Part shown: positions 10,781-20,935 of the stretch, piece after piece
Layout of the letters: every line of letters begins with the position of its first letter
How positions within the stretch are numbered: the first letter of the stretch is position 1
NCBI GenBank assembly: GCA_005797835.1
Contig: SYKG01000005.1
Location: forward strand, 67,879-121,324
Source of the DNA: Methylotenera sp.
Lineage (GTDB): Bacteria > Pseudomonadota > Gammaproteobacteria > Burkholderiales > Methylophilaceae
Reading direction: 5' to 3'
DNA: 53,446 nt
Position numbers and translations under genes: made by a program
The notes under the pieces: model-generated
Told to the model about the DNA's origin: nothing
What the model saw: the letters and a program-made list of their open reading frames with translations, nothing else
The model's database searches: none

Positions 10781-12076
10781 ATGAAAAGAATGAATATAGG
10801 TTTATTAGGTATTGGGACTGTAGGTGGGGGTGTATTTGAACTTTTAAAACTTAACACACAAGAAATACAGCGTAAAACATCAACTGATATAAAAATTATA
10901 GTGGTTGCAGACAAGAATATTTCTCGTGCAAAAGAAATTGCAGGAACTTCCATCGAGATTACTGATGATGCATTCAAATTAGTTGAAGATAAAAAAATTG
11001 ATGTCATTATTGAACTTATTGGCGGCACCGGTATTGCAAAAGATTTAGTAGTTAAAGCTATTGAAAATAAAAAACATGTCGTCACAGCTAACAAAGCATT
11101 GATAGCAAATTTTGGAAATGAATTATTTGAGTTAGCTAAAAAGAATAATGTAACTTTAGCTTTTGAAGCATCAGTGGCTGGAGGAATACCTATTTTAAAA
11201 TCAATTAGGGAGGGATTAGCTGGAAATAAAATTGAATGGGTGGCAGGAATTATTAATGGCACTACTAATTTTATTTTGACTGAAATGCGAGAAAGAGGTA
11301 TTTCATTTGTTAAAGCTCTATCTGAAGCACAATCATTAGGATATGCGGAAGCAGACCCTACTTTTGATATTGAGGGTATCGATGCCGCACATAAATTAAC
11401 AATTCTTGCTAGCTTATCTTTTGGTATTCCTATGAGCTTTAAAGATGTTTATGTTGAGGGTATTAAGACGCTTGAGCAAAAAGATATTCAGTATGCAGAA
11501 GAATTAGGCTATCGCATTAAATTACTAGGCATTGCCAAAAAAAGAGATAAAGGTATTGAGTTAAGGGTACATCCAACATTAATTCCAGAAAAACGTTTAA
11601 TTGCCAATGTCAATGGAGCAATGAATGCTGTTGTTGTTAAAGGTAATATGGTAGGTCCCACACTATATTATGGCTCGGGAGCTGGGGCGTTTCCGACAGC
11701 CAGTGCAGTTGTAGCAGATCTTATTGATATTTCTAGATCATCCAAGGTTCCTTCTTATGGTTTTGAAAATTCAAAAATAAATGTAATTCCAATATATAAA
11801 ATTGAAGATGTAATCTGTGGTTATTATCTAAGATTTCGAGTTACAGATAAGCCAGGTGTTTTAGCTGAAATTACAAAATTATTTGGTGATAAGAAAATTT
11901 CAATTGATGCGATGCTCCAAAAAGAGCCTCAAGAACAAGAATCTGAAGCTGATATTATTATGCTAAGTCACTTAGCTGTTGAGCAAGAAATTAATTCTAT
12001 CATTCATGCAATTGAAGCGCTGGCAGCTACTGTTGGAAAAGTTATTAAAATTAGATTAGAAGATCTTAGTAAATAA
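10781..12076 (+). CDS. hom: Homoserine dehydrogenase
   Basis: MNIGLLGIGTVGGGV, VTANKALIA, AGIINGTTNFILTEM, YAEADPTFDIEGIDAAHKL, C-terminal ACT domain. The start is moved from 10736 to the Met at 10781. Confidence 0.95.
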   Translation: MKRMNIGLLGIGTVGGGVFELLKLNTQEIQRKTSTDIKIIVVADKNISRAKEIAGTSIEITDDAFKLVEDKKIDVIIELIGGTGIAKDLVVKAIENKKHVVTANKALIANFGNELFELAKKNNVTLAFEASVAGGIPILKSIREGLAGNKIEWVAGIINGTTNFILTEMRERGISFVKALSEAQSLGYAEADPTFDIEGIDAAHKLTILASLSFGIPMSFKDVYVEGIKTLEQKDIQYAEELGYRIKLLGIAKKRDKGIELRVHPTLIPEKRLIANVNGAMNAVVVKGNMVGPTLYYGSGAGAFPTASAVVADLIDISRSSKVPSYGFENSKINVIPIYKIEDVICGYYLRFRVTDKPGVLAEITKLFGDKKISIDAMLQKEPQEQESEADIIMLSHLAVEQEINSIIHAIEALAATVGKVIKIRLEDLSK

Positions 12077-12083
12077 AGGTTTT

Positions 12084-13508
12084 ATGAAATATATTTCAAC
12101 GCGTGGACAATCAAAAGCGCTTTCTTTTACAGAGATATTATTAGGGGGACTTGCACCTGATGGTGGGTTGTACCTTCCAGATCATTACCCTCAATTTTCA
12201 AATCAAGATCTAAGTAGTATGCGAAATATGTCCTATGCTGAACTTGCATTTCATATTATTTCTAAATTCGTAGACGACATACCAAAAGATGATTTAAAAG
12301 TGATTATCAACAAGACTTATACAAAAGAAATATATGCACTTTCAAGATCACAGCAAAAAGCAGAAGACATTACACCTATTTTAAAAGTTAAAAATAATCT
12401 TTATATTTTATCTCTATCAAATGGTCCAACACTGGCATTTAAAGATATTGCAATGCAATTACTTGGTAATCTTTTTGAATATGTACTCATAAAAGAAAAA
12501 ACTAAAATTAATATTTTAGGGGCGACTTCAGGAGATACAGGATCTGCTGCTGAATATGCAATGCGTGGCAAGAAAAATATCAATATTTTTATGTTATCGC
12601 CTTATCAAAAAATGAGTCGCTTTCAATCCGCACAGATGTTTAGTATTCAGGATCCAAATATATTCAATCTAAGTATCAAAGGTGTATTTGATGATTGCCA
12701 GGATATAGTTAAGGCCGTATCTAATGATTTAGATTTCAAAAGAGATTTGAAAATTGGTGCAGTGAATTCAATTAACTGGGGCAGAATTTTAGCTCAGATC
12801 GTTTATTATTTTAAAGGTTATCTTGCAGTTGCTAGAGATAATGAAGAAGTTAGCTTTACAGTGCCTACTGGTAATTTTGGTAATATTTGTGCGGGCCATA
12901 TAGCTCGTATGATGGGACTTCCCATCAAGAGATTGATTGTTGCTACCAATGAAAATAATGTATTAGATGAATTTTTTAAAACAGGTATGTATAAGCCACG
13001 CGACTCAAAAAATACTTTTCATACATCAAGCCCTTCAATGGATATATCTAAAGCGTCTAATTTTGAACGTTTTATTTTTGACTTAATTGGACGAGATAGT
13101 AAAAAATTAAATGAATTATGGAAATCTATCGACCTTGGGGGGAATTTTGATTTAAACCAAGGTCTTATTTTTGGAAAAATTAAAGATTTTGGTTTTACAT
13201 CTTCAAGTAGTACGCACAAAGAGCGTATTTACTTTATTAAAGAAATTTTTGATCAATACAAAATCATTATTGATACACATACAGCGGATGGCTTTAAAGC
13301 TGCATATGAACATATGGAGGAACAAATTCCTATGATTGTTCTTGAGACAGCATTACCAATCAAATTTGAAGACTCCATTGAAGAAGCTATAGGTCGTAAA
13401 CCTGAAAGACCAGAATCACTCAAGTATTTAGAGGATCTCCCGCAAAAGTTTGAAGTTTTAGATTGCCAAGTTGAACAAGTTAAAATGTTTATGAGACGAA
13501 ACGTTTAA
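12084..13508 (+). CDS. thrC: Threonine synthase
   Basis: STRGQ...[49 protein letters not shown]. Confidence 0.95.
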   Translation: MKYISTRGQSKALSFTEILLGGLAPDGGLYLPDHYPQFSNQDLSSMRNMSYAELAFHIISKFVDDIPKDDLKVIINKTYTKEIYALSRSQQKAEDITPILKVKNNLYILSLSNGPTLAFKDIAMQLLGNLFEYVLIKEKTKINILGATSGDTGSAAEYAMRGKKNINIFMLSPYQKMSRFQSAQMFSIQDPNIFNLSIKGVFDDCQDIVKAVSNDLDFKRDLKIGAVNSINWGRILAQIVYYFKGYLAVARDNEEVSFTVPTGNFGNICAGHIARMMGLPIKRLIVATNENNVLDEFFKTGMYKPRDSKNTFHTSSPSMDISKASNFERFIFDLIGRDSKKLNELWKSIDLGGNFDLNQGLIFGKIKDFGFTSSSSTHKERIYFIKEIFDQYKIIIDTHTADGFKAAYEHMEEQIPMIVLETALPIKFEDSIEEAIGRKPERPESLKYLEDLPQKFEVLDCQVEQVKMFMRRNV

Positions 13509-13512
13509 GATC

Positions 13513-14307
13513 ATGCAGCAATACTTAGATTTACTTAATCATGTCAAAAAATTTGGTGATATCAAACATGATAGAACAGGCATAGGAACAATTTCTGTAT
13601 TTGGTTACCAAATGCGTTTTGACTTATCAGAAGGGTTTCCTTTACTTACAACCAAAAAAGTACATTTTAAGTCAATTATTCATGAGCTTTTATGGTTTTT
13701 AAGTGGCAGTACAAATATTAAGTACTTAAAAGATAATGGTGTAAGTATTTGGAATGAGTGGGCAGATGAAAATGGTAACTTAGGGCCTGTATACGGCTAT
13801 CAATGGAGAAGCTGGCCATCTGCTGACGGGAAACATATTGATCAAATTACAGATTTAATTGAATCAATTAAAAAGAAGCCAGACTCAAGAAGACTTATTG
13901 TATCTGCATGGAATGTTTCAGAAATTCCTAAAATGAAGTTACCACCTTGTCATGCTTTTTTTCAATTTTATGTCTCAAGAGGAAAGTTATCTTGTCAACT
14001 CTACCAAAGAAGCGCAGATATCTTCTTGGGTGTACCTTTTAATATTGCGTCTTACTCGCTTCTTACAATGATGGTAGCGCAAGTATGTTCATTAGAGCTT
14101 GGTGATTTTATTCACACATTAGGTGATGCTCATATTTACTCTAACCACATAAAACAAGTCAATGAACAATTATTAAGAGTACCTAAAAAATTACCTTATA
14201 TGAAAATTAACCCTGATATTAAAAGTATTTTTGATTTTAAGTTCGAGGATTTCGTCTTAGAAAATTACGATCCTGATCCCGCAATTAAAGCGCCTGTAGC
14301 AGTCTAG
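13513..14307 (+). CDS. thyA: Thymidylate synthase
   Basis: [80 protein letters not shown]. Confidence 0.97.
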   Translation: MQQYLDLLNHVKKFGDIKHDRTGIGTISVFGYQMRFDLSEGFPLLTTKKVHFKSIIHELLWFLSGSTNIKYLKDNGVSIWNEWADENGNLGPVYGYQWRSWPSADGKHIDQITDLIESIKKKPDSRRLIVSAWNVSEIPKMKLPPCHAFFQFYVSRGKLSCQLYQRSADIFLGVPFNIASYSLLTMMVAQVCSLELGDFIHTLGDAHIYSNHIKQVNEQLLRVPKKLPYMKINPDIKSIFDFKFEDFVLENYDPDPAIKAPVAV

Positions 14308-14311
14308 TAAG

Positions 14312-14800
14312 GTGTCTAAGTTATCCATAATAGTTGCGATGAGTTCTAACAGGGTCATTGGTGCTTATAATTCTTTGCCGTGGCATTTAAGTGAAGATCT
14401 AAATCATTTTAAATTTTTGACGACAGGCCACACTATCATTATGGGTCGAAAGACGTATGAGTCTATCGGTCGACCTCTTCCGAATAGAAGAAATATTGTA
14501 ATTAGTCGAAATATTAAAAACTCATATGATGGTACTGAAGTTGTTCATAGTATTGAAGATGCTTTTTCTATTTCAAAAAATGATAGTGAAATTTTTATTA
14601 TTGGAGGTGCAAATATATATGAACAAGCTTTAAGCTTTGTTGACTATTTGTATATTACTGAAATTAAGAAAAGCTATTCGGGAGACACTTTTTTTCCAGA
14701 AATTAATAAAGCAATTTGGATAGAATCTTCTAGGGAAGATCATACTGCAAGTAATGGGCTGAAGTTTTCTTTCGTAAATTACAAAAAAAATATTACGTAG
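14312..14800 (+). CDS. folA: Dihydrofolate reductase, GTG start
   Basis: IVAMSSNRVIGAYNSLPWHLSEDLNHFKFLTTGHTIIMGRKTYESIGRPLPNRRNIVISR. Confidence 0.95.
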   Translation: MSKLSIIVAMSSNRVIGAYNSLPWHLSEDLNHFKFLTTGHTIIMGRKTYESIGRPLPNRRNIVISRNIKNSYDGTEVVHSIEDAFSISKNDSEIFIIGGANIYEQALSFVDYLYITEIKKSYSGDTFFPEINKAIWIESSREDHTASNGLKFSFVNYKKNIT

Positions 14801-17033
14801 ATACGCAATCTACATAGTAATATGATTTACCATTAATTTTTTGTTTAACTAATCCATGATTATCTGTTTCAAATCCAGGAAATTCCTCATTAAAGTCACG
14901 AGCAAATCTTAAGTAATCTACAATAATTTTATTAAAGCGTTCCCCAGGAATTAAAAGAGGAATACCGGGTGGGTAGGGAGTGAGGAGAACTGCAGTAATT
15001 CTATCCTCTAGATCATCAATTGGAACACGCTCGATTTCTTTATGAGCCATTTTTGCAAATGCTTCTGCAGGTTTCATTGCAGGTACCATATCCGAGAGAT
15101 ACATTTCTGTTGTAAGTTTTGCAATATCATGCTTTTTATAAATTTCGTGAATTTGAGTACATAGATCCTTCAGTCCAACACGTTCATAGTTTGGTTGTTT
15201 TTGAATGAACTCAGGTAGGACTTTCCATAAAGGCTGGTTCTTATCATAATCATCTTTAAATTGCTGAAGAGCTGCCACAAGGGTATTCCAGCGCCCTTTG
15301 GTAATACCAATCGTAAACATAATAAAGAATGAATATAAACCTGTTTTTTCTACAATGACACCGTGTTCGGATAAATATTTTGTAACAATAGACGCAGGTA
15401 TACCAAATTCCTCAGAAAACTCTCCATCAACATTAAGTCCAGGTGTAATAATTGTGGCTTTGATGGGATCTAGCATGTTAAATCCATCAGCAAGATCACC
15501 AAATCCATGCCAATGATCATTCGCATTTAACATCCAGGCATCTCTATCCTCAAGACCTTCATCTGATAAATCATTTGGACCCCAGACTTTGAACCACCAG
15601 TCAGCTCCCCATTCAATATCAACTTTTCGCATAGCACGTCTAAAGTCTAGCGCTTCCATAAGAGATTCTTCCACAAGTGCTTTACCGCCAGGCTCTTCCA
15701 TCATTGCAGCAGCTACATCACAACTAGCAATGATTGAATATTGCGGACTAGTGGAGCTATGCATCAGGAATGATTCGTTGAAAACTTCTCTATCAAGTTT
15801 AATTTTTTCTGCATCTTGGACAAGAATTTGGGATGCTTGGCTAAGGCCTGCTAATAGTTTGTGTGTAGATTGTGTTGAAAAGACTAAACTATCTTTGCAG
15901 CGGGGGCGGTCTGCACCAATTGCATGGTAGTCACCATAAAAATCGTGGAATGTTGCATGAGGCAACCATGCTTCATCAAAATGAAGAGAATCAATTTTTC
16001 CATCTAACATTTCTTTAATTTCTTCCACATTATATAAAATACCGTCATAAGTTGACTGTGTAATAGTTAATACTCGGGGCTTATCTTTTTTGTTGGTAAT
16101 GAATGGATTTTTTTGAATTTGATCATGAATATTTTTCCATTCGAATTCTTTTTTTGGTATAGGACCAATAATGCCAAAATGATTTCGAGTTGGCATTAGA
16201 AAGATTGGAATAGCACCAGTCATAATTATTGAATGTAATACAGATTTATGACAATTACGATCTACGATCACAATATCGCCTGGAGCAACTGTTGAGTGCC
16301 AAACCATCTTATTAGATGTTGACGTACCATTTGTGACAAAGTAGAGATGATCACAGTTATAGATACGTGCTGCATTTCTTTCTGAAGCTCCTACTGGACC
16401 TGTATGATCGAGTAGCTGACCTAACTCATCTACTGCATTACATACATCAGCGCGCAGCATATTTTCACCAAAGAATTGGTGAAACATTTGACCAACAGGA
16501 GATTTTAGAAAAGCAACACCACCTGAGTGCCCTGGACAATGCCATGAATAAGAACCATCACCTGCATAATGGGTTAGGGCTTTAAAAAAGGGTGGGGGTA
16601 AACTATCCAAATAAGTCCTTGCTTCTCGAACAATATAACGCGCCACAAATTCTGGAGTATCCTCGTGCATATGAATAAAGCCATTCAACTCTCTTAAAAT
16701 CTCATTTGGAATGTGACGGCTTGTTCTTGTTTCACCGTGCAGAAATATTGGAATTTCTTCATTACGAAATCTAATTTCATCTACAAAACTTTTTAATTGC
16801 CGAAACGCAGTTTGATTTTCTTCAGTGAACTCTTCATCGTCAATAGAAAGTATAAAGGCAGAAGCTCGACTTTGTTGTTGGGCAAACGAAGTTAAGTCTC
16901 CATAGCTAGTAACACCGAGCACTTCGAAATTTTCTTGCTCAATTGCTTTTGCTAAAACTCTGATACCAAGACCTGAAGAATTTTCTGATTTAAAGTCTTC
17001 ATCGATAATGACTATGGGAAAGTTAAATTTCAT
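14793..17033 (-). CDS. Orn/Lys/Arg decarboxylase (PLP class I fold), substrate undetermined
   Basis: N-terminal response-regulator-like wing domain; SWHCPGHSGGVAFLKSPVG, FVTNGTSTSNKMVWHSTV, DRNCHKSVLHS, FDEAWLPHATFH, STQSTHKLLAGLSQAS. Confidence 0.92.
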   Translation of the reverse strand: MKFNFPIVIIDEDFKSENSSGLGIRVLAKAIEQENFEVLGVTSYGDLTSFAQQQSRASAFILSIDDEEFTEENQTAFRQLKSFVDEIRFRNEEIPIFLHGETRTSRHIPNEILRELNGFIHMHEDTPEFVARYIVREARTYLDSLPPPFFKALTHYAGDGSYSWHCPGHSGGVAFLKSPVGQMFHQFFGENMLRADVCNAVDELGQLLDHTGPVGASERNAARIYNCDHLYFVTNGTSTSNKMVWHSTVAPGDIVIVDRNCHKSVLHSIIMTGAIPIFLMPTRNHFGIIGPIPKKEFEWKNIHDQIQKNPFITNKKDKPRVLTITQSTYDGILYNVEEIKEMLDGKIDSLHFDEAWLPHATFHDFYGDYHAIGADRPRCKDSLVFSTQSTHKLLAGLSQASQILVQDAEKIKLDREVFNESFLMHSSTSPQYSIIASCDVAAAMMEEPGGKALVEESLMEALDFRRAMRKVDIEWGADWWFKVWGPNDLSDEGLEDRDAWMLNANDHWHGFGDLADGFNMLDPIKATIITPGLNVDGEFSEEFGIPASIVTKYLSEHGVIVEKTGLYSFFIMFTIGITKGRWNTLVAALQQFKDDYDKNQPLWKVLPEFIQKQPNYERVGLKDLCTQIHEIYKKHDIAKLTTEMYLSDMVPAMKPAEAFAKMAHKEIERVPIDDLEDRITAVLLTPYPPGIPLLIPGERFNKIIVDYLRFARDFNEEFPGFETDNHGLVKQKINGKSYYYVDCVST

Positions 17034-17042
17034 ATTAACCCT

Positions 17043-17609
17043 TTATATTTTAGGTAATGTTACACCTACTTGACCCTGGTATTTTCCACCACGATCTTTG
17101 TAGGAAGTTTCGCATATGTCATCGGATTCAAAGAAGAGCACTTGCGCGCAACCTTCACCTGCATAAATCTTTGCTGGAAGGGGAGTTGTATTGCTAAATT
17201 CTAGAGTCACATAACCTTCCCATTCGGGTTCAAAAGGTGTTACGTTGACAATAATTCCACATCGCGCATATGTTGATTTGCCTACACAGATCGTGAGAAT
17301 ACTTCTAGGTATTCTAAAATATTCAACAGTGCGTGCGAGAGCAAATGAGTTGGGCGGAATAATGCAATAATCAGCATTAAATTCAACGAATGAATTTGGG
17401 TCAAATTTTTTAGGATCTACAATCGTGCTATTGATATTGGTAAATACTTTAAATTCATTAGCGCAGCGAATATCATATCCATAACTAGATGTGCCATAAG
17501 AAACAATCTTTTGATTATCTTTTTCACGAATAAGTTTTGGCTCAAATGGCATAATCATGCCATGCTCTTCAGCCATCTTTCTTATCCATTTATCTGATTT
17601 TATAGTCAT
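17043..17609 (-). CDS. dcd: dCTP deaminase
   Basis: [92 protein letters not shown]. Confidence 0.97.
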   Translation of the reverse strand: MTIKSDKWIRKMAEEHGMIMPFEPKLIREKDNQKIVSYGTSSYGYDIRCANEFKVFTNINSTIVDPKKFDPNSFVEFNADYCIIPPNSFALARTVEYFRIPRSILTICVGKSTYARCGIIVNVTPFEPEWEGYVTLEFSNTTPLPAKIYAGEGCAQVLFFESDDICETSYKDRGGKYQGQVGVTLPKI

Positions 17610-17632
17610 AATTTTCTTGTCTTAGAAAAGAA

Positions 17633-17668
17633 AAATCCCGTTTGCACAATCTTTAGGCTACGGGATTT
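17633..17668 (-). terminator. Candidate Rho-independent terminator of zwf
   Basis: Inverted repeat AAATCCCGT (17633-17641) / ACGGGATTT (17660-17668). Read on the minus strand it is followed by TTTTTCTTTT. Confidence 0.7.
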
Positions 17669-17694
17669 CTAATAATTTTTAAATTTTCATTACT

Positions 17695-19170
17695 TTAGAG
17701 CTTATTATCATTGATTTCAATACTATGACGCCAAAATTGTTCAGGTTTATCAAATATGACTTTTGTTTCAACAGGATCAGAACTTCCTGAGGGGTAGGTA
17801 AAGACTGGACTTTTATCTTCATTCCAAGCTTTAATTATAGGATCAAGGAGTCTCCATGAGGCCTCAACTTCGTTGATATGGAGATAGAGAGATTGATCAC
17901 CTTGCATAAGATTAAGGAGAAGTGACTCATAAGCATCTATACTTTCATCGCCTGTAATTCTACTTGGCGCGTCCATAGGAACTGATCTAACTTTGGTATC
18001 AAGCCCTGGAATTTTTGTTTGAATTTCAAAGCGTGTGAATTCATTAGGCTGAATACTAATAACTAGCCAATTATCATCTTGTTCAGGAAGCGAAAGAGGT
18101 GCTTTTTTAAATTTAATAGCAATAGCAGTATTGGATGCATGAAGACGTTTTGCTGTTCTGACATAAATAGGTACTCCTTTCCATCTTGGGGTATTGATGT
18201 ATAACTTAATTGCTGCATAAGTTTCGACGACACTTTTGGGATCTTCTAATTCTTCTAGGTAGCCTTTTACTTCCTCGCCGTTAATTTTACCTCGACCATA
18301 TTGCGCTTTGAAAGCATGATTCTTTAGTGCATGAATAGGAATAGGTTTAATGGATTCGAGTACTTTAATCTTTTCAGTACGAATATTTTCAGGACTAAAT
18401 TTTTCGGGCATTTCCATCGTAGTTAATGCAAGCATTTGCATAAGATGGCTTTGAATCATGTCTCTTAAAGCACCTGTTGCATCATAAAATTTTGTCCTTT
18501 CTCCTACCCCAAGTGTTTCGTTATTAGTAATTTGAATATGATCGATATGATTATGATTCCAAAGAGGATCAAATACATGATTAGCAAAGCGTGTAAGTAA
18601 AATGTTTTGTAATGCTGATTTACCAAGATAATGGTCTATACGATAAATTTGGGTTTCTTTTAAATGTTTAGTTATTGATTTTTGAAGTGCTTGGGCTGTT
18701 TCTAAGTCAGTACCAAATGGTTTTTCGATTACAACACGACGCCAAGCTTTACTTTCATCCAATAAGCCTGCGTTTGCAAGTAAATCAACAATCGAGGCAA
18801 AGTCAGATGGTCGGAGAGATAAAAAGAAAGCTAAATTTTGTGGGAAAGTTGAGATGTCAGATAGTCTTACTCTGAGTCTTTCAAAGGCATGCGTATCATC
18901 AGGTAAATTTGCATGATAAAAATTTCTATGTATAAAACGATCAAATACTTTTGGATCGAATTTTTTTTTAAATTTATTATCAAGCATGGACTTGATGTCA
19001 TCTTGCCATAGTGACTCTTCAACTTCAGATCTTCCCACTGAGAGAATTTTCATTCTTTCAGGGAGCCTTCCGAGAGAGTCGAGTCGAAAAAGACTTGGAA
19101 TAAGCTTTATTCTTGAAAGATTTCCGCTTGCACCAAAAATGACCAAGGTACAATCATCAATTTTTGTCAT
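17695..19170 (-). CDS. zwf: Glucose-6-phosphate 1-dehydrogenase
   Basis: LVIFGASGNLSRIKLIPSLF, VVIEKPFGTDLETAQ, YRIDHYLGKSALQNILLTRFAN. Confidence 0.97.
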   Translation of the reverse strand: MTKIDDCTLVIFGASGNLSRIKLIPSLFRLDSLGRLPERMKILSVGRSEVEESLWQDDIKSMLDNKFKKKFDPKVFDRFIHRNFYHANLPDDTHAFERLRVRLSDISTFPQNLAFFLSLRPSDFASIVDLLANAGLLDESKAWRRVVIEKPFGTDLETAQALQKSITKHLKETQIYRIDHYLGKSALQNILLTRFANHVFDPLWNHNHIDHIQITNNETLGVGERTKFYDATGALRDMIQSHLMQMLALTTMEMPEKFSPENIRTEKIKVLESIKPIPIHALKNHAFKAQYGRGKINGEEVKGYLEELEDPKSVVETYAAIKLYINTPRWKGVPIYVRTAKRLHASNTAIAIKFKKAPLSLPEQDDNWLVISIQPNEFTRFEIQTKIPGLDTKVRSVPMDAPSRITGDESIDAYESLLLNLMQGDQSLYLHINEVEASWRLLDPIIKAWNEDKSPVFTYPSGSSDPVETKVIFDKPEQFWRHSIEINDNKL

Positions 19171-19193
19171 AGATTTTTTAAGGGTATTAAAAG

Positions 19194-20102
19194 TTATTTA
19201 GATTTTTTTACTGCGTGCCCACCAAATGCATTACGCATTACTGATAATAATTTATAGCCATAACCTTGTTTTTCTTGGCTTCTGAATCTTACTTGTAATG
19301 CAAGTGTTAGTACTGGTGTTGGTATGCCTTGTTCAATTGATTCAACAACAGTCCATCTTCCTTCTCCTGAGTCAGCTACATAAGGGGCAATTTCATCAAG
19401 CGCCTGATCTTCTTTAAGCGCGTCAGCTGTTAAATCTAATAACCAACTTCTGACAACTGAGCCATGTTTCCACAATTCCGTAATTTGTGCCAAATCAAGT
19501 TTAAATTCACTCTTGCCTTTGAGGAGTTCAAGCCCCTCAGCAAAAGATTCCATCATGCCATATTCAATTCCATTGTGAATCATTTTAGTAAAGTGACCTG
19601 AGCCCACAGGCCCTACGTGAGCCCAGCCACGATCTTTGTGCGCTAATGCTTGGAGAATAGGTTTCATTATATCTGCAACTTCTTCTTTTGCACCTACCAT
19701 TAGGCAATAGCCGTTTGCCAAACCCCACACCCCGCCAGAAACTCCACAATCCATAAAATCAATACCTTTTTCTTCGAGGAATATACCAATACGTTGAGAG
19801 TCTTTGTAGTTTGAATTACCACCATCAATAATAATGTCACCTTTATTGAGCAACGGAGTGAGTTCTTTAATTTGTTCTTCAGTTGGATTACCTGCTGGTA
19901 CCATAAGCCATACTATTTTTTGACTATCTAATTTTGCAATAGCATCTGAAACTGAGCTTGCACCAATAATTTTTACTTTTTCTTCAAGCGTCTTTACAAG
20001 CTCTGCGCTTCGGTCAAAACCTACAACAGAGATACCTTTTTGAACGAGACGAGCAGCCATATTGCCACCCATTTTTCCGAGACCAATCATTGCTAATTTC
20101 AT
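19194..20102 (-). CDS. gnd: 6-phosphogluconate dehydrogenase, short (about 300 aa) decarboxylating type
   Basis: MIGLGKMGGNMAARL, IIDGGNSNYKDSQRI, DCGVSGGVWGLANGYCLMVGA, KMIHNGIEYGMMESFAEGLELL, ADSGEGRWTVVE. Confidence 0.94.
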   Translation of the reverse strand: MKLAMIGLGKMGGNMAARLVQKGISVVGFDRSAELVKTLEEKVKIIGASSVSDAIAKLDSQKIVWLMVPAGNPTEEQIKELTPLLNKGDIIIDGGNSNYKDSQRIGIFLEEKGIDFMDCGVSGGVWGLANGYCLMVGAKEEVADIMKPILQALAHKDRGWAHVGPVGSGHFTKMIHNGIEYGMMESFAEGLELLKGKSEFKLDLAQITELWKHGSVVRSWLLDLTADALKEDQALDEIAPYVADSGEGRWTVVESIEQGIPTPVLTLALQVRFRSQEKQGYGYKLLSVMRNAFGGHAVKKSK

Positions 20103-20257
20103 TTTTTTAACCTTTTTATGAAAGATTTATCATTGCTTAATCTTTTGGAATAAAGCAAATTAGTTTAAAGTGCCATATAAGTCAAATTATATCAAACGTA
20201 ATCTCCTCCAAGGAATTGATTTCGATATAAAATCCACCTTATTTCTGAAAGATTGAA

Positions 20258-20935
20258 ATGAATTTGAAACAAATTAAATGGCAGTTATTTGAAAGTCAGC
20301 CTTCTCTGGATCAAGCTGCTGTTAAGAAAATAATTTCTTTAGCTGAGTCTTCAATCAAAGCGCGAGGAAAATTCTATCTAGTATTAGCGGGAGGATTAAC
20401 ACCTAAAAACGTCTATACTCTTCTTAAAAATATCAAAGCAGATTGGCAAAACTGGCAGATCTATTTTAGTGATGAGCGTTGTTTAGATCCAAGCCATCGA
20501 GATCGAAATAGTACCTTGGCATTTGAGGCATGGCTAAATCATGTTGATGTTCCGATGCAAAACATTCATGTGATCCCCTCTGAACTAGGCCCTGCCGAGG
20601 GCGCTCATTTATATAATAAAACTCTTAGCCAAGTAGGTGATTTTGATTTAGTTGTTTTAGGACTTGGGGAAGACGCTCATATAGCAAGCTTATTTCCTGG
20701 GCATAGTTGGGATAACAATTTAGATACTTTAGCGGTCTATAATGCACCCAAGCCTCCACTCTTAAGAATATCAATGTCGCCTGCGCGTTTAAGTCGATCT
20801 AAATCTGTACTTTTCTTAGTGAGTGGTAAAGAGAAACAAACTGCGATAAATCGATGGAAAGCTGGGGATGCAATACCTGCAAGTATAGTCACTTGTAACA
20901 ACGGCATAGATGTTTTTTGTTTTAACGTAAGTTAA
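20258..20935 (+). CDS. pgl: 6-phosphogluconolactonase
   Basis: VLAGGLTPKNVY, WQIYFSDERCLDPSHRDRNS, LGLGEDAHIASLFPG. Confidence 0.92.
   Translation: MNLKQIKWQLFESQPSLDQAAVKKIISLAESSIKARGKFYLVLAGGLTPKNVYTLLKNIKADWQNWQIYFSDERCLDPSHRDRNSTLAFEAWLNHVDVPMQNIHVIPSELGPAEGAHLYNKTLSQVGDFDLVVLGLGEDAHIASLFPGHSWDNNLDTLAVYNAPKPPLLRISMSPARLSRSKSVLFLVSGKEKQTAINRWKAGDAIPASIVTCNNGIDVFCFNVS

Noticed and set aside
10711-11262. 183-aa minus-strand ORF over the start of hom
   Set aside because: Antisense to a confident homoserine dehydrogenase; low-complexity translation with no family signature.
15298-16585. Three plus-strand ORFs (72-113 aa) over the decarboxylase
   Set aside because: All antisense to an intact 746-aa decarboxylase with complete PLP motifs; no independent support.
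18961-18970. Homopolymer run (A9 on the coding strand) in zwf, and a similar A9 in lolA near 43911, considered as phase-variation tracts
   Set aside because: Encodes ordinary Lys codons in AT-rich DNA within essential-type genes; no sign of frameshifted alleles or a contingency-locus context.
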